Positions 37,870 to 46,186 of a stretch of DNA of 64,000 nucleotides are shown here, piece after piece. A model generated the notes under the pieces. The model did no database searches. It was not told the origin of the DNA and saw only the letters and a program-made list of their open reading frames with translations. Position 1 is the stretch's first letter. Each line of letters begins with the position of its first letter. The translations under genes and the position numbers were made by a program. The stretch comes from Bacillota bacterium (lineage in GTDB: Bacteria; Bacillota; Clostridia; Christensenellales; CAG-138), in NCBI GenBank assembly GCA_023459335.1, contig JAEWUO010000020.1:124001-188000 (forward strand), given 5' to 3'.

Positions 37870-39114
37870 TCAGAATTTTCTCACGAAAATATCGCTTTGC
37901 TCGATCAAGCTTTCGATTGTGTCGATTCCAAGCTGATGGAGAATCGCAATAACATATGGATTATCGATCGGCGTTTCATAGGTCGCTTCCGCGCCGTAAC
38001 GGACGACGTCGGCACGTCCTTCCTCCCGCGGAAGGATCGCCTTCGGTCCACCGACGCAGCCGCCGAGGCAGCCCATACCCTCGAAGAAGTTCGCGCAGCC
38101 GTTGCCCTCGAGAATGTCGTTGAGCATCTTCCTGCAGTCGGGCACGCCGTCTGCGTGCCGCGTGCTGATATGGATTGGCTTATCCGGATGGATCCGCTCC
38201 AAAGTCGACTGAACGGCCTGACTAACGCCGCCTGCGCCTGCGTAAATGCGGCCCGCCTTTGAGGAATGGTCGCGCTCGTCCTCCTCAACCTCGTCCAGAC
38301 GGATGCCTGCGTAATCGAACACGTCCTGTATCTCCTGGAATGTCAGTACGAAGTCGGTTGAATCGGCGACGTCCGCTTCGCGCGCTTCGGCTTTCTTCGC
38401 GAGGCACGGGCCGATGAAAACCGTGACCGCGCCGGGGTGGAGTTTTTTGATCGCGCGCCCGCAGGCGATCATCGGGGACACGGAGGCGGGGACATAAGGC
38501 ATGAGCTGCGCGTAGACTTTTCGGATCATGCCGATCCACATCGGGCAGCAGCAGCTTGTCAGCTGAAAATCTTCCTCGGTTTGGATATTCTGATCGAACT
38601 CCAGCGCTTCCTTAAGCGTAAGAATATCTGCAAACAACGCAACTTCCAGCATGCCCGTAAAACCGATTTTTTTAAACGCGGCGCGCAGTTTGTCGGGCGT
38701 GACCGCCGGGGAATACTGATTGACGAACGCGGGCGCGATCATTGCGTAAACAGGCGCGTCGGAATTTCTTAACGCGTTTAACGCGGGTAATACATCCCGG
38801 CTTTCGGTCAATCTTTTTTCTTCGCAGCTGCGGATGCAGTCACCGCAGCCGACGCAAGCAGCGGGATCGACCGCGATGCCGCCGTCCTGAATAAAGAGCG
38901 CGTCAAAATAACAGCGCGCGCGGCAGCGTTCCTGCCGCTCGGATGAACAATCGCAGGCGCCTGTGCGGATGACGAGAGGATATTTCTCCGGCTGCAGCAG
39001 GCAGGAGAGATGGTGAGGATCGTATCCCTGCTCCCGAACGAGATCGAGCTCCTGCGCAAGCAAACCGTTTACCGCGCTCTTTAAGAGGCGGTTGTAGAGT
39101 TCTTCAAAGGTCAT
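37870..39114 (-). CDS. [FeFe]-hydrogenase-like iron-sulfur protein (putative group D)
   Basis: About 414 residues. An N-terminal region has a cysteine cluster (GACDCSSERQERCRARC) and a 4Fe-4S site CVGCGDCIRSCEEKR near residues 100-115. The C-terminal H-cluster-like domain has TSCCCPMW (L1), IGPCLAKKAEA (L2, with G replacing the Met of canonical MPC) and FFEGMGCLGGCVGG (L3). The four H-cluster cysteines appear present. The variant motifs resemble the poorly characterised group D enzymes rather than the classic bidirectional ones, so activity may be regulatory. Maturases HydEFG are not in the window. The ATG at 39114 has AGGGAG at 8 nt; an upstream frame extension is inside the promoter. Confidence 0.8.
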   Translation of the reverse strand: MTFEELYNRLLKSAVNGLLAQELDLVREQGYDPHHLSCLLQPEKYPLVIRTGACDCSSERQERCRARCYFDALFIQDGGIAVDPAACVGCGDCIRSCEEKRLTESRDVLPALNALRNSDAPVYAMIAPAFVNQYSPAVTPDKLRAAFKKIGFTGMLEVALFADILTLKEALEFDQNIQTEEDFQLTSCCCPMWIGMIRKVYAQLMPYVPASVSPMIACGRAIKKLHPGAVTVFIGPCLAKKAEAREADVADSTDFVLTFQEIQDVFDYAGIRLDEVEEDERDHSSKAGRIYAGAGGVSQAVQSTLERIHPDKPIHISTRHADGVPDCRKMLNDILEGNGCANFFEGMGCLGGCVGGPKAILPREEGRADVVRYGAEATYETPIDNPYVIAILHQLGIDTIESLIEQSDIFVRKF

Positions 39115-39136
39115 TTGCATCACTCCCTGCGCCGTT

Positions 39137-39165
39137 ATTCTATCATGCCTTAAGAACTCGTTCAA
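39137..39165 (-). promoter_or_regulatory. Promoter of the [FeFe]-hydrogenase-like gene
   Basis: On the minus strand TTGAAC (39160-39165), 17 bp and TAGAAT (39137-39142) lie 22 bp before the start codon. It is divergent from the GntR-ABC promoter, with only 28 bp between the two -35 boxes. Confidence 0.6.
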
Positions 39166-39193
39166 TCGGCGTGAGAAGGCGGAATCGTTGCTC

Positions 39194-39235
39194 TTGACAA
39201 AAGCAATTTATCCGTCTATACTGTGCATACTGTAT
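39194..39235 (+). promoter_or_regulatory. Promoter and likely operator of the GntR-ABC cassette
   Basis: TTGACA (39194-39199), 17 bp and TATACT (39217-39222) form a strong promoter. Overlapping the -10 is a 9-bp-spaced direct repeat of ATACTGT (ATACTGTGC/ATACTGTAT), a likely autoregulatory site for the GntR protein. Confidence 0.65.
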
Positions 39236-39259
39236 ATGAACAGAGAGAAAGGGACAGAA

Positions 39260-39643
39260 TTGAACGTTATCATTCGCAACGCCAGCAATCAACCGATTTA
39301 CGAACAAATTTATACGCAGATCAAGGCGGCAATCCTCTCCGGAGAACTATCGGAAGGTGAGATGCTGCCTTCGATACGGCAGCTTGCGAAAGATTTACGC
39401 ATCAGCGTGATTACCACAAAGCGCGCTTACGACGAACTGGAGCGCGAAGGTTACATCTATACCGTCGCGGGAAAAGGGTGTTATGTGGCGTCGAAGAACA
39501 CGGAGATTATCCGCGAAGGACAGCTTAAAGTCATTGAAGAACATATGCGAGAGATACTCCGCATTGCGCCGTCCTGCCGGTTATCGGCGGAGGATGTGTT
39601 GGAGCAGTTTCGCGTGATCATAGAGGAGGAATCTAAGCAGTGA
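39260..39643 (+). CDS. GntR-family regulator (YtrA subfamily)
   Basis: This 127-residue protein has the GntR winged helix (QPIYEQIYTQIKAAILSGEL, then GEMLPSIRQLAKDLRISVIT and TKRAYDELEREGYIYTVAGK) and only a short helical C-terminal dimer region, typical of YtrA regulators that control a linked ABC transporter. I choose the TTG at 39260 because GAAAGGGACAGAA lies upstream; an ATG at 39236 would leave almost no leader after the predicted transcription start. It overlaps the ATPase gene. Confidence 0.9.
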   Translation: MNVIIRNASNQPIYEQIYTQIKAAILSGELSEGEMLPSIRQLAKDLRISVITTKRAYDELEREGYIYTVAGKGCYVASKNTEIIREGQLKVIEEHMREILRIAPSCRLSAEDVLEQFRVIIEEESKQ

Positions 39644-40491
39644 ATGCAATCGAAATCAAAGGAGTAAGCAAGCAGTATCCCGGATTCTTATTGGATCACA
39701 TCAACCTGACACTGCCGCAGGGAGCGATATTAGGACTGGTCGGCGAAAACGGGGCGGGAAAAAGCACTACCATCAAATTATTGATGAACGCGGTAAAAAA
39801 AGACAGCGGCTCCGTGCGGATACTAGGCGTGGACAACGAAGAAGAGGCGTTTCGCGAAACAAAGGAAGAGATCGGCGTCGTGCTGGACGAAGCGTATTTT
39901 CCGGAAATGCTGACGGCAAAAAACGTAAGCGCCGTCATGCGGCATACGTACCGGCAATGGGATGACGTTTGCTTTAATCAATTTTTGAACAGGATGGAAC
40001 TGCCGAAGGACAAAACGTTTAAAGATTTCTCGCGAGGCATGAAAATGAAGCTTGCCATCGCGGTCGCGCTCTCGCACCGGCCGAGGCTGCTTGTTCTCGA
40101 CGAGGCGACCAGCGGGCTCGACCCGATGATTCGCGACGAGATACTGACGATATTCAACGACTTTACGCGCGACGAAGAGCATTCCATACTGCTATCCTCC
40201 CATATCGTGAGCGATCTGGAAAAAATCTGCGACTACATTGCGTTTCTTCACAAAGGTAAATTGATCTTTTGCGAAGAAAAAGACCGCTTGTTTGAAACGT
40301 ATGCCGTTGCGCATTTATCGATGGACGAATACAACGCGCTGCCTGCAGGAGCTGCGGTCGGCATGAAAAAAAGCGCTTATGCAGTTGAGACGCTCGTGCG
40401 AAAGGAATTTATGCCAAAGTACATCCAAACGGAATACGCCGCGCTGGAAACGATCATTCTTTTTTTGGCGAAAGGAAGGGAGACCGAATGA
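39640..40491 (+). CDS. ABC transporter ATP-binding protein (YtrB-like)
   Basis: A 283-residue ABC ATPase with Walker A GENGAGKSTTIKLLMNA near residue 36, a signature FSRGMKMKLAIAVAL, Walker B RLLVLDEATSGLDP, and the H-loop in SSHIVSDLEKI. It starts with GTG overlapping the GntR stop codon, preceded by AGAGGAGGAATC. With the next permease it forms a GntR-ABC export cassette of the kind induced by cell-envelope stress; substrate unknown. Confidence 0.93.
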   Translation: MNAIEIKGVSKQYPGFLLDHINLTLPQGAILGLVGENGAGKSTTIKLLMNAVKKDSGSVRILGVDNEEEAFRETKEEIGVVLDEAYFPEMLTAKNVSAVMRHTYRQWDDVCFNQFLNRMELPKDKTFKDFSRGMKMKLAIAVALSHRPRLLVLDEATSGLDPMIRDEILTIFNDFTRDEEHSILLSSHIVSDLEKICDYIAFLHKGKLIFCEEKDRLFETYAVAHLSMDEYNALPAGAAVGMKKSAYAVETLVRKEFMPKYIQTEYAALETIILFLAKGRETE

Positions 40492-41102
40492 GAGGACTGT
40501 TGATGAAAGACTTCTATACGCTGGCAAAGCAATTGAAGCTGGTGCTGGCGTTTCTCGCCGTTATGGTGATCATTCCGGGCATCAATAAGTCGGCCTTTGC
40601 CATGATCTACTTCGCTATGATGCCGATTACCGCGCTTGCCTACGACGAGCGCAGCAAATGGGACAGCCTTGCCGCCATGATGCCGTATTCAGCCAAAGAT
40701 ATCGTGCTGAGCAAATACCTGCTCGGTTATATAGGCATGGGCGCTGCCGGCGTTTTGTCTTTCGTTGCGAACGCGATCGTTCAACTTTTCAAGCATAGCC
40801 CGGTTACGATGGAAGACACGCTAACTATTCTGCTGATCATGTGCGTCGGGCTGATCCTGCTTGCGTTTAATCTCCCGTTTATCTTTAAACTGGGCGTTGA
40901 AAAGGGCAGGATCATCTTTCTGATCATCATCGCGGTGACCGTCTTTGCCATGATGATGGCTGGCGACAAGATAAAATTGCTTCTCGAATACAACTTCATG
41001 CAACCTGCGCTTCTCACGGCGGCAGCGGTGTTCATCGCCGTATTGGTCAACGTTGTTTCGTTGTCAATTTCAAATTCGTTCTATAAAAAGAAGGCGTTTT
41101 AA
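40488..41102 (+). CDS. ABC-2 type permease subunit
   Basis: A 204-residue integral membrane protein with about six hydrophobic segments and an early YDERSKWDSLAAMMPYSAKDIVLSKYL motif typical of ABC-2 permeases. It overlaps the ATPase stop (ATGA) and ends the cassette before a bidirectional terminator. Confidence 0.87.
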   Translation: MRGLLMKDFYTLAKQLKLVLAFLAVMVIIPGINKSAFAMIYFAMMPITALAYDERSKWDSLAAMMPYSAKDIVLSKYLLGYIGMGAAGVLSFVANAIVQLFKHSPVTMEDTLTILLIMCVGLILLAFNLPFIFKLGVEKGRIIFLIIIAVTVFAMMMAGDKIKLLLEYNFMQPALLTAAAVFIAVLVNVVSLSISNSFYKKKAF

Positions 41103-41127
41103 ATAGATATAAACTGATCATTCACGG

Positions 41128-41158
41128 AAAACGCCCGACATATTTGCCGGGCGTTTTC
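41128..41158. terminator. Bidirectional terminator between the ABC cassette and amt-PII
   Basis: AAAACGCCCG/CGGGCGTTTT around a 10-nt loop carries T-runs on both strands. It lies 25 bp after the permease stop and about 40 bp after the amt-PII stop on the other strand. Confidence 0.85.
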
Positions 41159-41196
41159 ATCTAGCGAATCGGGTTGAGGTATGGGGATTGGGGATA

Positions 41197-42921
41197 CTAT
41201 TCGTAATCTTCGTCCTGCAGCGCGTCGTAGCCTTCTTCGCCCGTACGCACTTTAATGACGTTCTCCACATTATAGATGAAGATCTTGCCGTCGCCGATAT
41301 TCCCGGTATACAACGCTTCCTTGATGGTTTTAACCATCGTATCGACGGGTATTTTCGTGATGACAATATCCACCTGCACTTTCGGCAAAAGTTTTGTCTC
41401 CACCGGTACGCCGCGGTACATCTGTGAATTGCCCTTCTGCATCCCGTAACCGAGCACGTTGGTGACCGTGATACCGGTGACGCCGATTCCGTCGAGCGCC
41501 TTCTGGAGACCGGCAAACTTTGTCTGGCTGGTTACGACGGTAACCTTCGTGAATTTTGCGCCGGGGTGCGTGCTGTCCTTGATGGGGATCGCGACGTGAT
41601 CCGGCACGGCAATGACAGGCTTGCTCATTGCGGATTCGCCGATGTCAAGAGCAGGAACGGTGATCATGAAATCGGCATAGCTGCTCGCAAGGCCGTGTTC
41701 TTTGATATCGAGGCCTTGAATCTCTTCCTCGGCGGAAACGCGCAAACCGTTGAACTTTTTGATCAGGAAGAAGATGCCGATCATCGTGACGGCTGTCCAT
41801 AATGCGATCGCTCCTGCGCCGAGCGCCTGAATGCCGAGCTGCGACCAGCCGCCGCCGTAGAAAAGGCCCTTCACCGTTGAGCTGGGAGCGGTGTCCGTCG
41901 CAAACAAGCCGACCGCGAGCGCGCCCCAGAGGCCGTTGACGCCGTGGACGGCGACCGCGCCGACCGGATCGTCGACATGCAGCTTGAGATCGATGAACTC
42001 AACGGCCAAGACGACCAGGATACCCGCAACCGCGCCGATGATGGACGCGCCGAGCGCATCGACGTTCGCGCAGGGGGCGGTGATGGCGACAAGGCCGGCG
42101 AGAGAACCGTTGAGCGACATGGATACGTCGGGCTTGCCGTTTTTAATCCAGGTAAAGAGCATGGTTACGACCGTTGCAACGCCGGGCGCTACCGTTGTGG
42201 TCAGGAAGATGGACCCCATCTGAGAAACGTTGACGGCGGCTGCGCCGTTGAAGCCGTACCAGCCGAACCAGAGGATAAATACGCCGAGCGCGCCGAGCGT
42301 GATGGAATGACCGGGAATCGCTCGTGACGTTTTCTTGCCCGTCTTCGCGTCTTTGACATATTTGCCGATACGCGGGCCGAGGATCGCGGCGCCGATGAAC
42401 GCCGTGATGCCGCCTACCATATGGATCGCGGAGGAACCGGCAAAATCGATGTAACCGATGTTCCAGAGCCAGCCCTGCGGGTTCCAGACCCAGCCGGCTT
42501 CCACAGGGTAAATTACAAGACTGATGATCGCGCTGTAGATACAGTACGCGGAGAACTTCGTGCGCTCCGCCATCGCGCCGGAGACGATCGTAGCCGCCGT
42601 GGCGCAGAACACGAGGTTGAATACGAAACTTGAAAAATTGAAGTTCGCGAAATCTTTAAAGATCTGAAAGTCCGGCAGACCGATCACGCCGAAGAGATAG
42701 TTTTCCGACATCATCAGGCTGAACCCCAACAACACGAAAACGACCGTACCGATACAAAAGTCCATGAGGTTTTTCATGATGATGTTGCCCGCGTTCTTAG
42801 CGCGCGTAAAGCCGGTCTCGACCATCGCGAATCCGCCCTGCATGAAGAACACGAGCGCGGCGCCGATTAAAAACCATACCGGAAATACGACGCCATTGAC
42901 TGTATCCAGAATTTCTGACAT
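41197..42921 (-). CDS. Ammonium transporter fused to a C-terminal PII (GlnK-like) domain
   Basis: 574 residues. Residues 1 to about 425 are an Amt channel: the FFMQGGFAMVETGFTRAKN start, GAMAERTKFSAY, the twin-histidine positions in GSSAIHMVGG and AVAVHGVNGLWGAL, and eleven hydrophobic helices. A linker follows, and residues about 460-574 are a PII protein (FTKVTVVTSQTKFAGLQKAL, T-loop YGMQKGNSQMYRGVPVETKLLPKVQ in two parts, and the C-loop YTGNIGDGKIFIYNVENVIKVRTGEEG). PII binds ATP/ADP and 2-oxoglutarate and normally docks on Amt as a separate trimer to close it; here it is tethered. The T-loop tyrosine is retained. AGGGGGTAACGGT precedes the ATG. Confidence 0.95.
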   Translation of the reverse strand: MSEILDTVNGVVFPVWFLIGAALVFFMQGGFAMVETGFTRAKNAGNIIMKNLMDFCIGTVVFVLLGFSLMMSENYLFGVIGLPDFQIFKDFANFNFSSFVFNLVFCATAATIVSGAMAERTKFSAYCIYSAIISLVIYPVEAGWVWNPQGWLWNIGYIDFAGSSAIHMVGGITAFIGAAILGPRIGKYVKDAKTGKKTSRAIPGHSITLGALGVFILWFGWYGFNGAAAVNVSQMGSIFLTTTVAPGVATVVTMLFTWIKNGKPDVSMSLNGSLAGLVAITAPCANVDALGASIIGAVAGILVVLAVEFIDLKLHVDDPVGAVAVHGVNGLWGALAVGLFATDTAPSSTVKGLFYGGGWSQLGIQALGAGAIALWTAVTMIGIFFLIKKFNGLRVSAEEEIQGLDIKEHGLASSYADFMITVPALDIGESAMSKPVIAVPDHVAIPIKDSTHPGAKFTKVTVVTSQTKFAGLQKALDGIGVTGITVTNVLGYGMQKGNSQMYRGVPVETKLLPKVQVDIVITKIPVDTMVKTIKEALYTGNIGDGKIFIYNVENVIKVRTGEEGYDALQDEDYE

Positions 42922-42933
42922 ACCGTTACCCCC

Positions 42934-42995
42934 TAAAATAAAAATAAGTCAAGGGGCGCCGTCCGAATAATACAGACAGCGCCCTTGCTTGACTT
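42934..42995 (-). promoter_or_regulatory. Terminator-like hairpin in the amt-PII leader (candidate attenuator)
   Basis: On the minus strand a long stem (AAGTCAAG/CTTGACTT, GGGCGC/GCGCCC, GTC/GAC with small bulges; 42946-42995) is followed by TATTTTTATTTT and then immediately by the AGGGGG ribosome-binding site and ATG. A full terminator placed this close to the start codon suggests conditional read-through. Short inverted repeats further upstream (CAAG/CTTG, CAAT/ATTG) might be antiterminator target hairpins, but this is speculative. Confidence 0.6.
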
Positions 42996-43270
42996 TCAAA
43001 CAATATATCGGATTGCACGAAGGAAAACAAGCCCAAATCTTGAATTTTAGTAAAATTATATATAATAACTGTTATTGCAGGCTGTATTAATAGAAATTAT
43101 AATATTATTAACAATAAATACGGAATTAAATTGTGAGATGAAATAAAAGAATATATCAAATTTTGAATTGCGATAACAATTCTTATTTTAAACGCTACGT
43201 TTTTAAACAGTTAAGTTTTCTTTCGATTGTGAAAAAAAGATGAAGTCGAAACAAACACGATTTTCTATAG
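42996..43270. other. AT-rich divergent intergenic region between amt-PII and padR
   Basis: This stretch is strikingly AT-rich with many ATAT and AATA runs. A possible minus-strand -10 TATAAT lies at 43055-43060, about 60 bp before the leader hairpin, without a clear -35. I see no open frame or RNA gene in it. Confidence 0.5.
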
Positions 43271-43298
43271 TTGACAAAATGTAACTACTGTATATAAT
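43271..43298 (+). promoter_or_regulatory. padR promoter
   Basis: TTGACA (43271-43276), 16 bp and TATAAT (43293-43298) precede the padR start by about 47 bp. TACT and AGTA arms flank the -10 box, and could be part of an autoregulatory site. Confidence 0.65.
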
Positions 43299-43344
43299 AT
43301 AATAGTAAACGATGAATGCTATTGTGGTTTATTACGGAGGGGCA

Positions 43345-43662
43345 ATGAATATTCAATATAAAAAAGGCGTGCTCGACCTGTGCGTGCTCTCGCTTCTGTT
43401 CAAGCGGGACTGCTATGGTTATGAAATCTCCGAAAACCTTTCAAGCAGGATCGAGATTGCCGACGGAACCGTATATCCGATTTTAAGGAAATTGAAAAGC
43501 GACGGGCTTCTGACGACTTACTTATCGGAAGAGAGCGGGGGTCCGCCGAGAAAGTATTATCGGCTGACGGAACTCGGCAGAAAGACGTATCTGGCCGATC
43601 TGAAGGATTATCAGGCGTTTTCAAAAACGATAAAATCGATATTGGAGGGCGAATCGATATGA
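43345..43662 (+). CDS. PadR-family transcriptional regulator
   Basis: This 105-residue winged-helix protein has the PadR signature: KGVLDLCVLSLLFKRDCYGYEI, ADGTVYPILRKLKSDGLLTTY and GPPRKYYRLTELGRKTYL. It is of the short type that lacks a long C-terminal dimer domain. The ATG at 43345 follows ACGGAGGGGCA. It overlaps the DUF1700 gene by 4 bp; such pairs typically have PadR repressing a membrane-associated partner. Confidence 0.92.
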   Translation: MNIQYKKGVLDLCVLSLLFKRDCYGYEISENLSSRIEIADGTVYPILRKLKSDGLLTTYLSEESGGPPRKYYRLTELGRKTYLADLKDYQAFSKTIKSILEGESI

Positions 43663-44384
43663 ACAAGCAAGAATATCTGAATGAATTATCCGCGCAGCTC
43701 AAAAAGAACGGAGTGGCGGACGTAGAGGAAATCATTTCGGAATACGAACAGCATTTTCTTTTTAAACTTGCGGACGGGTTTACAGAAGAGCAGATCGCGA
43801 CGAAATTGGATTCCGCGGAGCACATCGCCGCGCAATTCGCATCCGTTCGCGGGGAAGCGAAACGCTCCGGCGGAAAGAAAGCGCTTATAGTACTTTGGCT
43901 TACGCTGATCGGCATTTTCGAGGTGGCGCTCTACGCGGCGTTCCTTTGGTTTATCGTCGCGCTGTTCTGCGCTTCGCTGGTACCCCTGGCGCTGGGCGCG
44001 GAACTGATCGCGGGTATGAATCTCATGAACATCCTGCCGCCAATGCCTTATGGCGCGGCAGTGATATTCGGCGTTATGCTGCTCTCTCTCTGCGTGTTGC
44101 TCATCGTCGCGGCACTGTATTGCTTCGCATACCTTCGCCAGATGGTACGCGCGAGCCTGCGCTGGCGCAAGAACCTGCTTGGTGACGAAGCGCTTCCGCC
44201 GCTTCCTGTCAACCCGCAAATTTCACCAAAAGCAAAACGCATGATACGCGGTGTCTTCCTCTGGGCGCTTTTGATATTCGGCACGACGTTCGTTGCGGGC
44301 TTCGCGGTTCTCGCGATCTACACAAACGCGTGGGGATTCTGGCACGCGCTGGGTTGGTTCGGCTACCCGGCCGCGATACATTGA
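43659..44384 (+). CDS. DUF1700 (HAAS-domain) membrane protein
   Basis: The 241-residue protein starts with a HAAS domain (residues 1-65: KQEYLNELSAQLKKN, ISEYEQHF, GFTEEQIATKLDSAEHIAAQ), then four transmembrane helices up to residue 235. HAAS/DUF1700 proteins are almost always linked to PadR regulators in Bacillota and are thought to modulate envelope stress. Molecular role unknown. Confidence 0.87.
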   Translation: MNKQEYLNELSAQLKKNGVADVEEIISEYEQHFLFKLADGFTEEQIATKLDSAEHIAAQFASVRGEAKRSGGKKALIVLWLTLIGIFEVALYAAFLWFIVALFCASLVPLALGAELIAGMNLMNILPPMPYGAAVIFGVMLLSLCVLLIVAALYCFAYLRQMVRASLRWRKNLLGDEALPPLPVNPQISPKAKRMIRGVFLWALLIFGTTFVAGFAVLAIYTNAWGFWHALGWFGYPAAIH

Positions 44385-44411
44385 CCATCTGAGAGAAAGA
44401 AAGGCAAAATC

Positions 44412-45272
44412 ATGAAAACGGCAGTCATCACAGGCGCGAGTTCCGGCATCGGACTCGCCGCCGCAGCGGAGCTCGCTCAAAAAGGTTATTCCATCATCGG
44501 CGTTGGACGAGATCAAATACGATGCGCTTACGCGGCAGAAGAGATACAACATCGTGCGCCGGAGTCGAAAATTACGTTCTTTTGCGCAGATCTGCTCCAG
44601 CAGCGCGAGGTTGTACGCGTCGCGCGGGAGATTTCAGAACTGCTCGCTCTTCAAAACGGAGGCAGGCTGGATGCGCTGATCAACAACGCAGGATGCGTAC
44701 GCAGCTGGTACACAACCACGGAGGAAGGATATGAGCAGCAGTTCGCGCTGAACCACCTTGCGGGATTTCTTCTGACGTATCAACTGCTCCCGCAGCTCAA
44801 ACGCGCGGGAGGCCGGGTGCTCATGACGGGCAGCGAGTCGCATAAAAACACACGAATGCGCTGGCGGGACGTTATGCACACGAACGGGTACAACACATTG
44901 GCTGCCTATAAGCAGACCAAGCTGAGTAACATCCTGTTTGCGAAAGGATTGAACGACCGCTATCGAGACGAAGGGATTCGTGCGTATGCGGTTGATCCGG
45001 GGCTGGTTTGCACCGACATCGGCAATAAAAGCACGGGCGGTCTGGTCAGCTGGATTTGGAGCCTGCGAAAAAGGCATGGCGCTCAGCCGGACGTTCCGGC
45101 AAAAACATACGCATATCTTTGCGAAACGGATCCCATGCCGGAGGAACTCTATTACTATCGCTGCAAACCGAACCGGTACAGCCGGCAAGTGACGCGCGGG
45201 AACGCGGATCGGCTGTTCGCGCTCAGCGAACGGCTCTGCGGCATCGAATATCCGAAGAATATCGATACGTGA
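44412..45272 (+). CDS. Short-chain dehydrogenase/reductase (retinol dehydrogenase-like)
   Basis: A 286-residue SDR with the TGASSGIGLAAAAELA NAD(P) motif at residues 7-22, NNAG near residue 96 and YKQTK as the catalytic YxxxK near residue 163. The usual catalytic serine region reads TGSESHK. The acceptor is unknown. It is followed 14 bp later by a second SDR gene in the same direction; the two share little beyond the SDR motifs. Confidence 0.88.
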   Translation: MKTAVITGASSGIGLAAAAELAQKGYSIIGVGRDQIRCAYAAEEIQHRAPESKITFFCADLLQQREVVRVAREISELLALQNGGRLDALINNAGCVRSWYTTTEEGYEQQFALNHLAGFLLTYQLLPQLKRAGGRVLMTGSESHKNTRMRWRDVMHTNGYNTLAAYKQTKLSNILFAKGLNDRYRDEGIRAYAVDPGLVCTDIGNKSTGGLVSWIWSLRKRHGAQPDVPAKTYAYLCETDPMPEELYYYRCKPNRYSRQVTRGNADRLFALSERLCGIEYPKNIDT

Positions 45273-45286
45273 AAAAGGAGAATATC

Positions 45287-46111
45287 ATGAATGTAATGAT
45301 CACAGGCGCGAGCGGCGGACTGGGCCGCGCGCTTGCCAATGAATGCGGGAAACGGGGTTATCGCCTGTTTCTGACCGATATCAACGAAGGCGGCCTGAAG
45401 GCGATCCAGCTGGGACTGGAGCGTCAGTTCGGGGTAACCGTTTCAACCGCGGCATGCGACCTGACGAGCGACGAAAGCGTGGATGGGCTGATGAAAAAAA
45501 TCGATCGGTACGGGATTCGATTCGACAAGCTGCTCAACGTCGCGGGCGTCGATTACGAGGGCGGATTTCTGGAGCGCTCGCGTCAGGATATCGTGCGCAT
45601 CATATCGCTCAACACCGAAGCGACGCTGCGGATTACGCACGCAATTCTAAACCGGCGCAGAGAGGGCAATCCTTTTTATCTGCTCTTCACCTCCAGCCTT
45701 GCGAGCATGTACCCTATGCCGCTGAAGGCGACCTATGCCGCGTCGAAACGTTTTTTGCTCGATCTTGCCGTCGCGCTGCGCGAGGAACTGCGCTCCCAGC
45801 ACGTCAACGTGCTCGCCCTCTGTCCAGGCGGGCTCGCGACCACGCGCGAAGCCATGCGCGGTATCGCGGCGCAAGGGGTGATGGGGGATGCGACGACGAA
45901 CCCGCTGGAGATTCTCTGCGGGAAAACGATCGACCGACTGATGAAACGCGGCGGCGTATACGTTCCCGGCGCGATGAACCGCACGCTTTCGTTTTTTGGG
46001 AAACTACTGCCGAGACGCTGGATTGCCGCCGTGATTTACCACAGATGGAGCAAGGCGCAGCAACAGTGGAAACCGGTGGAGTTTTCTTCGGAACGGTCCA
46101 CACCGGCTTAA
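45287..46111 (+). CDS. Short-chain dehydrogenase/reductase
   Basis: A 274-residue SDR: TGASGGLGRALANEC at the start, NVAGVDYEG, TSSLASMYPMPLKATYAASKR with catalytic S-Y-K, and PGG after the sixth strand. It may act as a reductase on lipid or ketone substrates. AAAAAGGAGAATATC precedes the ATG at 45287; the open frame extends upstream inside the previous gene, which is ignored. It ends about 75 bp before the DUF89 gene. Confidence 0.88.
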   Translation: MNVMITGASGGLGRALANECGKRGYRLFLTDINEGGLKAIQLGLERQFGVTVSTAACDLTSDESVDGLMKKIDRYGIRFDKLLNVAGVDYEGGFLERSRQDIVRIISLNTEATLRITHAILNRRREGNPFYLLFTSSLASMYPMPLKATYAASKRFLLDLAVALREELRSQHVNVLALCPGGLATTREAMRGIAAQGVMGDATTNPLEILCGKTIDRLMKRGGVYVPGAMNRTLSFFGKLLPRRWIAAVIYHRWSKAQQQWKPVEFSSERSTPA

Positions 46112-46150
46112 GTTCGCGAACAGCTGAAAAAAAGAATATCGTTCCGACGA

Positions 46151-46179
46151 TTGCTTTCTGTGACGGCGTCGTTTAAAAT
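46151..46179 (+). promoter_or_regulatory. Promoter of the DUF89 gene, abutting its start codon
   Basis: TTGCTT (46151-46156), 17 bp and TAAAAT (46174-46179) precede the ATG (46187) by 7 nt, the same architecture as rdgB and the DUF512 gene. No Shine-Dalgarno sequence is visible. Confidence 0.5.
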
Positions 46180-46186
46180 ACTGGAT

